DNA from: Sialis fuliginosa | Lineage: Eukaryota > Arthropoda > Insecta > Megaloptera > Sialidae | Direction of reading: 5' to 3' | NCBI GenBank assembly: GCA_961205875.1 | Contig: OY540810.1 | Span: forward strand, 30,256,001-30,320,000 | Length of the DNA stretch: 64,000 nt | Part shown: positions 23,701-37,579 of the stretch, one piece after another | Layout of the letters: every line of letters begins with the position of its first letter | Position numbering within the stretch: position 1 is the stretch's first letter | Program-made: the position numbers and the translations under genes | Notes under the pieces: generated by a model | What the model saw: the letters and a program-made list of their open reading frames with translations, nothing else | Told to the model about the DNA's origin: nothing | The model's database searches: none

Positions 23701-26700
23701 AAGTACAAAAAAGTACCAGTTCGAAAGACTATCATAAATTAAAAACATCTGCCAAGTAAATGCACAGTGCTTCCTCGTGCTAAATTCACCAAAGGTAGTT
23801 AATTATTGAACAATTTAAAAACCGATAGTGTTCAGATAAATTGCCTAGAATTAGTTAACCATTTAATTTTTATACAATTTTACTAAAAAATATTAGTTCG
23901 AATTTTTTCTTAAAACGCACCTGACTATTTTTTCATATATTAAATGACATTTAATATGTCCAAGCAAATATCAATTTAGAAAAATAAAACACGAATTTTT
24001 AAAATAAATTGAGAAAAATCTTTGTAAAGGAATATTTTACAACAAACGTTGTAGACCCATATTATAGGAAATTTAATGCTCCACAATAAATATTCTATAA
24101 AATTTTCACGTAACATGTGTCGTTCTTGAGATATCATGAAAAAATAAATATTTTGGGATGTCACCCCTCCCCCGTACACACGAATTTGAAATTGGACCGT
24201 CCTCAAGCCAGACCCAACCATCCGACCAAGTTTCAACAATATCGGTTCAGTGGTTCATGGGTTATGCGTGTGACAAGGATTCAGGAGACAGGCGGACGGA
24301 CGGACGGTCGGACAGACAGACACACACGGAACGTGAAATGGAAAGATAAATTTAAGATTTTGAAATCAGATAACTTTTTTTTGTCTCAATCTGAAACGAT
24401 CACAAAACTTCTCGTATCTTCGATTGCTAATAAAGAATAATACTCCACCAACTTAACTGTTGGATTTATATATTTACTAACTGTGCCCGCGACTTTGCTC
24501 GCGTGGAATTATACAATTCATACAAGTATACAATTCTTTACTTATTATCCAAGTAAAAACCAAATTCCGAAACATTTTACAACTCTTTTTGTTTGAATTC
24601 ATAAACTCAAAAAAGAACTATCTCAAATAATATCTGAAATACTTATGTTATTACTCTGATAATACACCTATTTTCAAAAAAAAAAATTATCCTTTGTATT
24701 TTATATTTATGCTTATCTTTATCTACTGTTATACTGTTAACAGGTTTGGCTTGTTAATGATACAAAATCCAATTAGAAAATTCTGATGAAACACAATGGT
24801 AGTTATTTAATGCCCTTCATTCACAGTAACTGACATGTCACTTATAAATTAATAGGATTGCAACCTTGTATGCTATGATCTTAATTCGTTTGTTTATAAT
24901 TTCTACCACTCTAATAACAAATAATAACCAACACTTATTGTTGATTATATAAATTGATACCTGTGCACTTGATTAGTTAAATACTTTTCAGAAAAAAATT
25001 GCTCAATACATATTTCCTTTATTTAACGACACATTGTATCACTTATGATCGGTATTATAAGAATTTGATTATTTGGTTTAGACCGAAACCGAACTAATCA
25101 ATATGAATTATTAATTAAGTAACATCAATAGCATAAATACATTCGATTTCTTCATATGTAGGTATTTCTAGTATATGATTTTTTGTAGAATATATAAATT
25201 GTTTTTTTTAATAACATCAACATCACAATTACATTTGATTTTACTTTTAATTTCTATATATTTTTATTAGAAAATATCAATTGTAATTTTTCCCAAATAT
25301 GTACCTATTTTAAATCAATTAGCTAATTTCTTTTCTAATAGTTCAAATTCCATCTAAATCAGTTTATTCGTTTTCGTTTTAAGTTGGAACGAACAGACAG
25401 ACTGTTGATTTTTTTAAACTATCAAAACAGAATATATTGTCTATAAAAACATTCAAAAATTCAATCTTCAGACCTTAAATTAGGAAAGACTATGGTTACA
25501 TAACAACCAATGCTAGTCCGTATATGAAACTGAACCAAAATTGTACAACCATCTTTTCTTAAATGTCACTTTCATCATTTCCATGCATTTTATCTCAGAG
25601 GCATCAGTTGAAAATTTATAATATGCAAATATGCTTTTACAATTGAATTTAGTATGTATGAGAGATAATAATTCCAAATAGACTTTTCTCTGTTAATCAA
25701 TTAACACTGAAATACTTTTAAAGACAATATAAAACATTTATTATTAATTAATTTTAGACGCTGGGTAATGTGTTATTTGTTCTTTATTTTTCCTTGTTTA
25801 AAGTTCAGACAGAGCCTACAGATTTTTATATTTGTATTGATATATATTTTATTGTTAGACATTTTTTACACCTATATTTGTTTCTTTCAGGTTTCTCAGT
25901 CAATTGTACCGAGGATCAGTTCGAGTGCATGAATGGCCTCTGTGTGCAGAAGTCCTGGCTTTGCGATAATGACAACGACTGCAAGGACAACTCTGACGAA
26001 ATCAACTGCACCAAAACAGAGTAAGTCAGATATTTACTACTTATGTTGTCTTCTTCTCCGACAACGGCCACGAAAACCCATGTAGGAAATCACAAAAAGG
26101 CCACGATTGGCTCAGGCTTGCGCCAATGCTAGCCAATACTAGGCCAATATACAAATAATAACATCGTTCAGGATTAGGTTAAGGCTTGTCGACCAAGGCT
26201 TGTCATACCAAGGCTGGCCCAGAGTTGGTCAAATCTTGGGTAAAGAATAGATAACCGAAGCTCGGTATCTAAAGGTCGGCCTAGACTGGGACCAATATCA
26301 AAAAAGCAACACTGGTAACCCAATATTGGACCAAGCTTAAGTCCATCTTCAAGGTTGGCATTTCCTACATAGGAGTCTACAGAATAAAAATCTAATAAAA
26401 TTATTGCAACAACTGTCAAAATTATGTGAAACTTTGGATGTATGTGCACAACAAAAATATAACGGAAATTATATAAATATAAAATAAAATACATAATATA
26501 TAAAATTAAATCATATCAGTCGTCCAAAGTTTTATTATCCATTACTGTTTCCACCATTAGAACTTCAAGATAAGTACATACATTGACGACACCCTAGAAA
26601 CCAAGAGTCGCATACGAATGTTATTCACGAATACCAACAGTTATAAATAACATAAATCAATCCAGCCAACCGTAACGAAAGCCACAGATTGATGTAATCT

Positions 26701-29700
26701 AGAATTTTAATTTCAGTATGAATCAAGCCGTTATACGAACGATTCGTGTTCATGACATCACAACATTTTTCTAGATAAACATTTTTAACGGCAAATATTT
26801 TTAACGAGAATCATATCCTATATCTATATGTACAGTGTGGCCACGATTGTTTTGCAAAAAAATACATATTAAGTTTATGGGCAAGCTAATTCATATCATT
26901 ATTTATTTATAAGATATAAGTTTTTAACCTAGGATGTTTTCACAGGTATTTCGAAATTAGTAAAAGTACGAATGCACTAAACACTATACATCCTCCACCA
27001 AACCAGTACCTCAACTATTGAGCCTCCTGATGGAGTAACGTGATGATATCTATCCTCAAGCGCGGATCCAGGGAAGTCATGCGGGACATGACCCTCTCCC
27101 CTCAAAACTCAAAAATTAAAGCCAATTAAATAGAAAAATGTTTATTAAATATACTAAAGTAACTTTTTTGTTCATGTCACAGTCCGTGACCCTCCTCCCA
27201 CCCAATTGTCATTTATCTTACCATAACACCCCAACCCCCCCCAATCTGTAAAGCTGGAACCGCGCCTGTCTAGAATCTTAGGCTTTTTAACAATAAAAAT
27301 AGACAAATGGGCACAGTAATAACTGTGCTGCAACTAATAACGAAGAACTTTGTTTATTATATGCAATATGTACTCGTAATATTAATGATTAATTAGGTTA
27401 GCTTAATGTACAAAATTCTAAGAAAATAGCTTAACTTTTTTATAAAACTGTTTTTAGTTGAGGGATAGAAGGTTTTGTTATAAATAGAACTATATAAGCT
27501 GTCTATGTGTTTTTCGCTATTTACTCATTATTCAAAATCTCTCGACTTCTTTGTCCCCTAAAACCCCTACACCCCCGTGAGAGATCAATTACAACCCTTC
27601 TTGTAACATGTGACGAAATAATGAAGGTTGGATATACGCGAGTATGTATGAAATCTACGAAAACTTATTTATGCTACTTTATATAAGGCTTTAGAGATGA
27701 AGGATTAAAACTAATGTTATTATAAAATGGACTATATGTACATAATCTATATATTGGCGTTTTTTTATTGCTCTACGATTATTAGTTCCCGCCATATAAG
27801 CTGTGAAAGTGTAACATATTTTCTTGCATTCGTGCTTACGAAGTTATCCCCCCCCCCCCGCCCTCCGCCCTTAATAACGCGAATTAAGACATAGTTCTAC
27901 GTCGAAATCGAGTATTCGAAGCAAACAAATCGCCAGGCAAAAATTCTAGGAACTAACAAAAGTGTGCAACGAAATTTAAAAAAAATACTCTTAACCATTC
28001 ATTATAGTTTCTGAATTTAGAATAGACCATAGCAATGGCCAATGAATACTAGATTTTTTTACAAAAGAAAAACACTACATTCACCAGTCAAGTCAAGTGT
28101 GGTACAATTATTTCTTGAAAGAAAGAAACACTTATTCCAAGCAAAATAGACCTGGTTTCACTATAGTCTCATGTATAAAGCTGTCTTAGATGGGAGATAA
28201 TATTCTTGAGGAAATTATTTTTTTATGTTTCCCCTTTGCATGCGACCCATTGTGTCCGCGAAACATCCATCTTGTGTTGTAAATTATACCGTACATATAT
28301 CACGATTACTGTGATTCAAGAGGGTAATAGAATTTATAAACAATCTAACGAAAATATCTATTTTAGATCTTATAAGTTTTTACAATATTGTTTTGAATTT
28401 ATACATACTTTAATACGAGTACGAAGTTCTTCTCGTTTTAGCCATTATACTGACCAAAATTTGATCATATATTGCAGTTTACTCAGTACTGGCTATAGAA
28501 GGAGGGAGGGGATAAGTAGGGCGACCATTTAGGGCGTCAAGTCAGGAAGCACGACGGTAAAAATTATTAATTTAAAAAATATATATTACAAACATTCTTA
28601 TTTGAAACCAATAAAATAAAGTAATCTTAATATGAAAAGATTTGCATTAAGTAATTTAATTGTTTAAAACTTCATTTTATGACTGTTGTTTTTTATTTAA
28701 AAATTTTTTTTGGGGGGTGGGGGCTTACCAGAATAACAGACGCATTAAAACTGGTCCTGAGTTTACCCTTTCAAAAATACTGTAGAAAATTGATAACTAA
28801 GAAGAACGAGTAGATATCACAAGGTAACTTTTGACTTCTATATGAAAACGCGTTGTCTCACTGTATAATAACAACGTGCGACGAAATTTTGGTCAAGATA
28901 ACGACCCAGCTTATACCCAGAAACCAAGAACCACTTGTTACGTACTTCTTGAATGAATCCTATTTAATAGTACTCAATAATTGCAACAGGTCTGATATGA
29001 ATCGGTTGCAACCATAGTTTTCCAAACATCCGGTTTATCCCACTTGAGCAAGGAGCTGGGACTTGCTACAGTGTGCCCCTCCTTATCTAGTAGAACATAT
29101 GTTCAAGTGCATCTGTCCTTGTCCGCCGCGTGACCTTTCTGCCGGATCGATAGCGGGCCCGTTGCGGAGGAGGCGACTATCACCGTCTCTTTCTAATTTC
29201 CAAATCCCACGCGACGCTGTTCTTTATTTTCGATTTTAATACATTAAAATCTTCTTAAATTATATTATGATACTAATTTGATTTTACAAAACATATCATA
29301 TAGTTTTAAAAATGTTTCATGGCGGGTATTATAAAGAATTTGATCTATAGCAAAAAATTTTAGCAAAAGCTTAACTAAGTATTAAATATAAATGATAGCC
29401 CACTGGCAGTTCTAATGATATATATGAATGATTTAAACGCATGTGTGTTAAATAGAAATCAAATCAAAACAGTGGTGATAGGTGTACATCATAGAATGAA
29501 TAAAAGTTTTACATTATTATGTATTTATAACCACTGCTCTAAAATCCCGAGTAAATAACATACATTGTTAGCTTTGCTTTTGCTCTAGAGCAAATTCTTT
29601 ATAATTACCGACGTAAGTCGGTTTTGCTCACATATACTTATGATGCACGGAGACCCAATTTCACGACGACATATCTCTCTATTAGTGGTAGAGAGTTCAA

Positions 29701-32700
29701 ACTGAGCTCAATAGGAGATGGGAGTTTCGACGGTCTTAGGGCATTTGATAGTATTAAAGTTAATTATGTAAGCTACATTTAAAAAAAAAGTTGGAGCCTG
29801 TAGGATTGCGCCAAGCTGAGATATGAACTAATCAACTTATTTGTTAGTTTATCAATTTTAATTTACATTTTCGGTGATTTTTGAACATTTTTTTCTAGAG
29901 AGGAAGAGGGCGGAAAAATATGTCTCGCTCAGGCCGCCAGACTTACTAAGGCCGGGTCTGGTCATAATTTGAAGTTGTATTACGTAAAACTAGTATATAA
30001 ACGTAAATATAACATTTTGTAGTTTCTATGTATAGTAATCATAGTTCAAAAAATTAGTCACCAAATAGGAGCTATTTTTATTGAATGGCAATTACACGGC
30101 CACACAAAAAAGGTATAAAACTCTTTCGAAGACCATTGTATTTTTAGGTCAAAATAGCACCTTATCCGATTCATTTTGAAAATAATCTCGAAAAACCCAA
30201 TTTTCATGTACTCAAAAATTTTGTTCGAGGTCCGAAAAAGTTATGTACCTTTTCTTGTGTGACTGTGTTATCACTGATATTTATATTATGATAATTATCT
30301 TAATAAAAATACTATTTAAAAATAAACATATACTTCATATCATACTTATTCATAATCATACTTATCGGGTAATATTTTCTTCTCAGAGTTTCTCCTGAAA
30401 ATGATGTGCTATCCTTAGCTCATCATCTGACGGTAGAGATGATAATATTAATAAATCTAATTGAAGCTATTTTTAATTATTTTGGTTTTGTTTTAGATAT
30501 TTAGTAATACAACAAATAGGATACAAAATATATTTTATTTATAAAGAGTGTACATTATTGACCTCGATTCTTAACTAAAAAGTACAGTGTGCTTTATGAA
30601 ATGGCCCTAACTTTTGTATTTAACTTTTCTAAAATTCGATTCTTTCGACCTATTTCTGACTCCCGGTCAATAATCTATATATCTGTATATCTTAAAGATT
30701 AAATTATCTTGATCAGTTCGAACCCTGATTTGTATAGATACTCCCAGTATTTATCAAAACTAATTATCTTCCCACATACCACTTATAACAAACTCAAGGG
30801 TCACTTCAACAATAGTTTAATCAGTTTGATATTAGTTGAATTTAACAAAAATGTCAAATATATAATGGATTCGACTAATAAATTCATCTATGTTATTATG
30901 GAACAAAAGTCTTCTAAATTCGTGTCACTGTGAATTATTTAATAGTCAGAACTATCTCAAAATAACATCGGCAGTTAGTTATGTCGCATAAACAAACAGA
31001 GAGTCGTTGCGTGTTTTAGATATACAGGGCACGTTTGAAATTTATTGAAATGCAGTAGATATACTTCATATGAAATACACATTTGTTGACACAATAATAT
31101 GTTGTATGATACCATCAGAAGGGCTGGCATAGGTTACAAAAGTAGCTTGAAGTTGTCAAGATTTGTTCTAAGGCTTTTAGAAGACAGTTGTATACATTTG
31201 CACGTTAGTATAATTAAAGCCACAGTGATTAACTCCACCTTTGTTCAATTTTTAAATTGTCAGTTTGTTTCAAGAATAAAACAAAATTTTCCAACGTTTC
31301 AATTATTTACCCAAGAAATTTTAGAACTACATATATAAAAACACAGTGTTTTCTCGACTAGTTATTTCGGGAAATTAACCATTTTGCATTTTGAATTAGA
31401 AATGTACACAATATATTTCCCTAATTGTCTTTATCAATAGTGGTTCGTTATGCCATTAAAAAAAAGGTTTCAAATTTCATTTTACTTATTGCAACAACAT
31501 AAACTTCCTCGCCATATCGAAGATACGAGAAGCTCTGTGATCGTTTTAAAATGAGAAAAAAATGTTCTCTGATTTCAAAAGTTTAACTTGATCATTTCGT
31601 TTCAGGTCAAGACAAACACTTCGTTCTGTGTCTGTCTGTCTGTCTGCCTGTGTGTATGTTCCCTGAATCCTTGTCACACGCATAACTCATAAACCACTGA
31701 ACCAATATTAATGAAACTTGGAGGGTTGGTTAGGTCTTACTTGAGGACGGTCCCATTAAAATCGTCTATAAGGGAAGGGGTGACACCTCAAAATATTTAT
31801 TTTTTGAAGATATCTCAAGAAAGACATATTACGTGAAAATTGTATAGATTCTTTTTTGTAGAGCATTTAATTTTCTATGATATAGGTTACCACAACGTTT
31901 GTTGTAAGATATTCCCTTACAAATATTTATCTCAATTTGCTTTAAAAAAATCATCATTTGTTTTTTACAGTCGCTATTTACTCTGACATATTAATGACGT
32001 TTGCATAAGACAAAAATTTTGATTTACATTGTAATTGTCAAATATTAAAAATGTTTGATAATTAACGAATTAATGAATTTACCACGAGGAAACACTGTGC
32101 ATTCACTTGGTAGATGTTTTTTTACTGTCTTAATACATAATATTACATATATCCTTCATTACAATGACGATCACATTATTATTTCAGTAATAAATGGTAA
32201 ATACTGCTTTCAGCGATTATTTACGCAAAACTCAAGAATTATTAGCCCTACCCTCTCCCAGCGAGATGTAATACGGAATAATTTATTGTAATAAAAAACT
32301 GTATGTACGTACAAATATTTTACTAAATAATATACTGAAACTTATTGTGTCAATTAGCATATGAAAGAACTCGTGCCAATTTTAAAGAATAAATCACATG
32401 TGTTTAGTTTAACACACCCTAAAATATTTTAAATATATTTATTTCGTCAGAAGCCAAAACAACTATCTTTAATTTTTGTTGATTTTATAATTTTGAGATT
32501 AAAATACAAAATGTATTTTTCTATCCGATTTCAAATGTAAGTTTTGTTGAATAGTTAGTCACTTCGACCTCTAAATTGTTTTAGCATAAATTTAATTATA
32601 ATATAATCAATGTTAGTTCTATAATTAAAATCCATTACTTAATTAATTAAATTGTATATTAAATATGATTAACAATATGACATTAATTCTTTGAAAAGAA

Positions 32701-35700
32701 AAACCTGCTGCAAGAATAACTATAAACAAAAAAAATCACAGAACAACCCCTAGTCTTATCTTCCCTATTCTAACCAAATACCCCCCCTCCCCCCCAATCA
32801 AGAATATGTTCAAATTCCACCCCTAGGTATAAGGGTGATAAACATGTGCCTAGAAATACAATTCTATGTTAGGGTAGGTTGGAATGGCACACGACCATTA
32901 CAGGGTTAAATCTGAGGATTAGGACTGTCAATTATTTTCTATTGATAAAATAGATTATTGTATTTTCGTTTTATGTGTGCATATGTAAATAGCAAAGATA
33001 ACATTCAATATTGAATTATTATTTGTAATTTATTTGTGTCACATATGAGTCGTTTTAAAATAATTTATGAATGGGTCATAAAAGGAATATATTATTACAA
33101 TATTAAATATAGGATATAGACACTATACTCCCATTTGAAAATAGTTGATTATTTACATGAATCTATAAAACTTCTTTAGTATAAGTTAAAGCTGTGCATA
33201 TACCTACTTAAATACTTTTTTAGTATAAAAGATACACTTAAATACTTTTAAAATGAAAGTAATTGCACTTGTACTTAAGTACTTAAACTGGAAAATAATT
33301 TAACTTTTACTTATAAGTGTATCCAATTACTTTTTAATGTATTTAAGTATACTTTTGTTAAAGACATTTTTTTATTATGTACTTGTCAGTAACATATTTT
33401 TATAGAGTAATTGCACTTTTTATTTTTGATAAAAGTAATTGTATTTGTACTCAAGTATTTGTTACAACTCTGGTCTAAACTTTAAAATATCAAAATAATG
33501 AAAACTCGGAGTTATAACAGTTGCAATATTTTGTCTTTTATATATTGTTTTTTTTTTTTGTCAAATTATCGAACACAAAATGGTTAGAATATAATACTGA
33601 TATACAGTTGTCATCCCTTATAAAAGTAAAAGCATTTCATTCGGGTGGAATCCGATCACAAACGGTCCAGGGGGAGGACAAGACATGCAGTGTTCATAAT
33701 TACTAGCATTATTTCAAAATTGAACAGTTGGTGTCATACCGGGGGTAATTTGCTGAATCTGCAAGGTTTTTATTTCCACCATCACAAATAACAGAGACCT
33801 AGGTGTAGGGGAGCGGATCTTTTATTACATGACCAGGACTTGACAGAAATCTAATCGGCATCAGATGCTACATAACAGGGGAGGTCAACTTAAGGCAGTA
33901 TTGCCGTGTGACGCCTAAAATTTTAAGCTTTTTTCAGGATTTTTTCCGTAACAATATAAAAAATAATCTTTCTTTTTATATGTTTTTATTCGCGTCTTAA
34001 ATTATACAAAAAAAATTGTATTAAATTTTAAAATACTTTTTTTGTATTTTTTGGGGTCAAAATGGACTCTTCGAAAAAATGTTGGGTGGTCATCACCACT
34101 TGTAGTGATTTGAAACAAAAAAATCAAATATATTTTTATTTTATAGACTCGTTTTTATCGTATTACCTAGAATTAGACATTTATATTAATAAATAACAAA
34201 ATGGCGGACTTGTAAAAAAAATGCAAAAATCGTGTTTTTTTCTTTATTGAAAATCGAAACAAATAAGAAATTATTACTAAAAATACACCATTTTAGGTAA
34301 TACGATAACTATTAGTGTGTAGAACAACGTGTTAAAATTATAGCCCGATCGGTCGATTAGAATTTCAGTTCTGCTTCCCACCAACCGAAAAAAGGTAGTT
34401 TTAGATGTTACACTAACACGGCCCGTTCTCTTCTTTAAGCTATAACTTCGTAAATTCTTTGAATTTCAGTTTACAATTTTCACAGTATACTATCAATATA
34501 TTTTACTTTCAAAATATGTATAAAAAATTGAAAATTTTAAATCGTCACACCACAATACTGCCTTAATTTGGAGTATATAAAAAAAATTTTTTATTTATTC
34601 TAAAAACTAGAATTCTTAATGTAATTAAAATTCGTCGCAATCGTGTCAGTCTTTAAATAAAATTGTATGTATATTTTCAGCTTATAAGATTTAATATAAC
34701 GAAAACATCATTATAATGATAAATAAAAAATATCCAATAATGTAGTCCAAATCTAATAAATACTGTGTCCCTGATCGAACAAGTGCTGGAGTTAATTAGA
34801 ACAAGAAAATCAAAGAACGAAGAAGAAAATCTATTTATTTAGATTTGTTTTCTCTCTGGAATCTCTAATTTTTTAATACTATTTATCTAAAACGCGACCC
34901 TTTTACGAAGGGGCCTATTACGTTAATCCAATACTGCCTATTCACGACATCATTAGATGCAGATGTTAAAAAGTGCCTCTTCGATATACATCAAGTTGAT
35001 TTTAATGACTTCTATCCCCCTGAATCAATTAAACCACATTTTCGTATATATGGTATGTGATAGACATTTTATTTAACCAACCCTTAACTGCGTTTAATGT
35101 ATTTTCAAGATAATTTTAACCCTTCGTTATATTCTAAACAAGTCTTAGTAAAAAGGGGAAAGATGATGTGAACATAGGGTTAAAATTACTGCAACAATGT
35201 GTCATTAACACATACTGAAAGATAAATTCTCTCAGTGGGAAGAACTGAAAGTATGATTATAAGTTAATTTTTTTTTCCTCTCATAGTTTAGCTAGACATA
35301 CGACTTTAATGGTCCGCAGGTTCCAATGGTTTGGGCATTCGTAACGTTTTTCTTCACTGCTCAGCTTCCTGATGAGATAGCGTGATTATTTATAACTTAT
35401 ACCAATTTCAGGATCCTAAAGAATATTTTAGTAAAAGTTTGATTAAAAACGATCCAGTGGTTTTGTAATCATCTTAAAACTTTCGGTGTTGTACTAATCG
35501 TCACATAAGTCACATATACATTAAGTACATTGGATATCTTAAGCACAATTTAAAAAAAAATCCTGAAAAATTCCACTGTAATGTGTAACGACTCGTGTAA
35601 CTATTATCATTGAGTAAAGAATAACAAGAGAAACAACGTATACGGGAGAACTGAAACGCAGTAGATATATGAACCATGCACTATTTGAGCCCCAGGAAGT

Positions 35701-37528
35701 GCTGGTACCTATTGATAAAATTATTAATTATATCTGGTTTTCGACTCTGCTAAATCGCCAGATTCTAAGCTCCGCCTCTTTGAATGATTTACGAGCGTGA
35801 TGTTTATATTACGTCGACTAACACTGATACAAAGATATTGCAAGAATTATTCGTTACATATATACTTATTGTTATTATGTTATTATCGTTTTCTTTTAAA
35901 TAGAACAAGAAGAATATGTAATGTTAAAATTATTTGAGATTATTGCATGTATGCTATATAATATATAAATTATTATAAATAATACAATAGAATTTTGCAT
36001 TAAAATAGGTTATTTTAGCAGTAAAAAATTTAATTGACCTGATGTTACATTACTGAATATGTAAATAAAATAAAAAGTTAGTTATTTTTCGAAATTTCCC
36101 TTTTTATGCAAGTTATAGGGCTCCAATCTCTTTATTTATTTATTTTTTTTAACTTTCATTTGAAATTGGTTTCAGAGGCGGATATTTATGTTTGGCCGAA
36201 TGCGAAACCAAAACATGAAGCTTGTTTTTTCTTTTTAAAAAGTCAAATTTGGAACCACCGCAAAATATTTTCGTTTCAACCAATAATGTTCCGGAATAGC
36301 TCATTTTTTAAAATTTTATGTTGTTTTCAAATATCATAACAATATTTTAATCGGGTCAAAAAATTTTAATGTTACACTTGTTTTAAGATGTCTTATTTTC
36401 TTATAATACAATAAAATTAAACATATCAAATCCGAATTTAAATGTAATAATAAAATAAATATCAATAATTTTATAAATAATAATAAATTTAATAAAAATA
36501 ATAAATTTAATAATAATAAGAAATTTAATAATAATAATAATTTTAATAAAACAATTATTTTTACCACACAATGGCTGTCTAAAGGAACCAGTCGGGTCCA
36601 AAGACATTTACATTTTAATAAAAATAAATAAAATAAAAATAATTATTTGTACCTACAAATAATTCTGAAATTTACAATACAATTCAAAATAAAATATACA
36701 TATATTTTTTCTGTTGAATGGGATGCAGTTCCTATTTTTATTATAAAATAATTGTGCATCATTAATTAACACTAATCTAATATAGGTATATCTAATTGTA
36801 AGTTATATTTTTTATTGTTGTTTATCATCAGGTGTCTATCCAAACAAAGTTAAAACAGCAATGGTTGTTCCCGTTGTTCCCATATTCAGAAAACGCAATG
36901 GATATTTATCATTATTATCAAAATTTTCAAAAATATTTGAAAAAATATTCTTAATAGACTTAAATATTTTTTTAATAATTAATAATTAAATATTTTTTTA
37001 TAATTTTATATATATGAGCATTTCCAAGAGGTTTAAAAGGGCACACGTACGTCACCGATTATACTAGCAATTTTTTAAATTAATCTAAAGAAATTAAGTT
37101 GATGTAGATTTGTAGAAAATTTCATAACGAATTAAGTGGTATATTTTTTGTTCGATTATCAGAAGCCCCGACATTTCAGAAACACTCAAAATTCCTAAAA
37201 ATCCTTATATTTAATACACGAGTATTTAGGTGTTTTATAGAAATTATATCTCACTTAGGAGCTCAGGATAAAAAAATATTGTTTTGCAAAAAAATTTGGT
37301 GCAATTTGGAGGGTGTGAATATAGCGTTTTTTTTTAAATAAGACATCTTATAACAAGTGTAACTTTAAAAGTTTTTGATCAAATTTAATAATGTTTAGAT
37401 AATTTCGAAACTACATAAAAAATTAAATAAAATGACCCACACCGGAAGTATTTTGGTTGAAACCAAAATATTTGGCGGTAGTTTCAAAATCGAATATTTT
37501 TACAAAAAAAAAACAAACTTGTTTTGGG

Positions 37529-37579
<51 letters not shown>

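Larger units (their letters stand above)
23646..25890 (+). other. LRP4: LRP4 intron between visible exons 3 and 4 (2.2 kb)
   Basis: No gene inside. Contains the fullest copy of the GTGACAAGGATTCAGG repeat (23985-24440) and a second dispersed repeat starting CTGTGCCCGCGACTTTGCTC (24482 to about 25420). The remaining 470 bp is AT-rich with nothing recognisable. Confidence 0.75.

Noticed and set aside
36334-36607. Leucine/isoleucine-rich minus-strand frames
   Set aside because: They are translations of an AAT/TTA simple repeat inside a foldback element.
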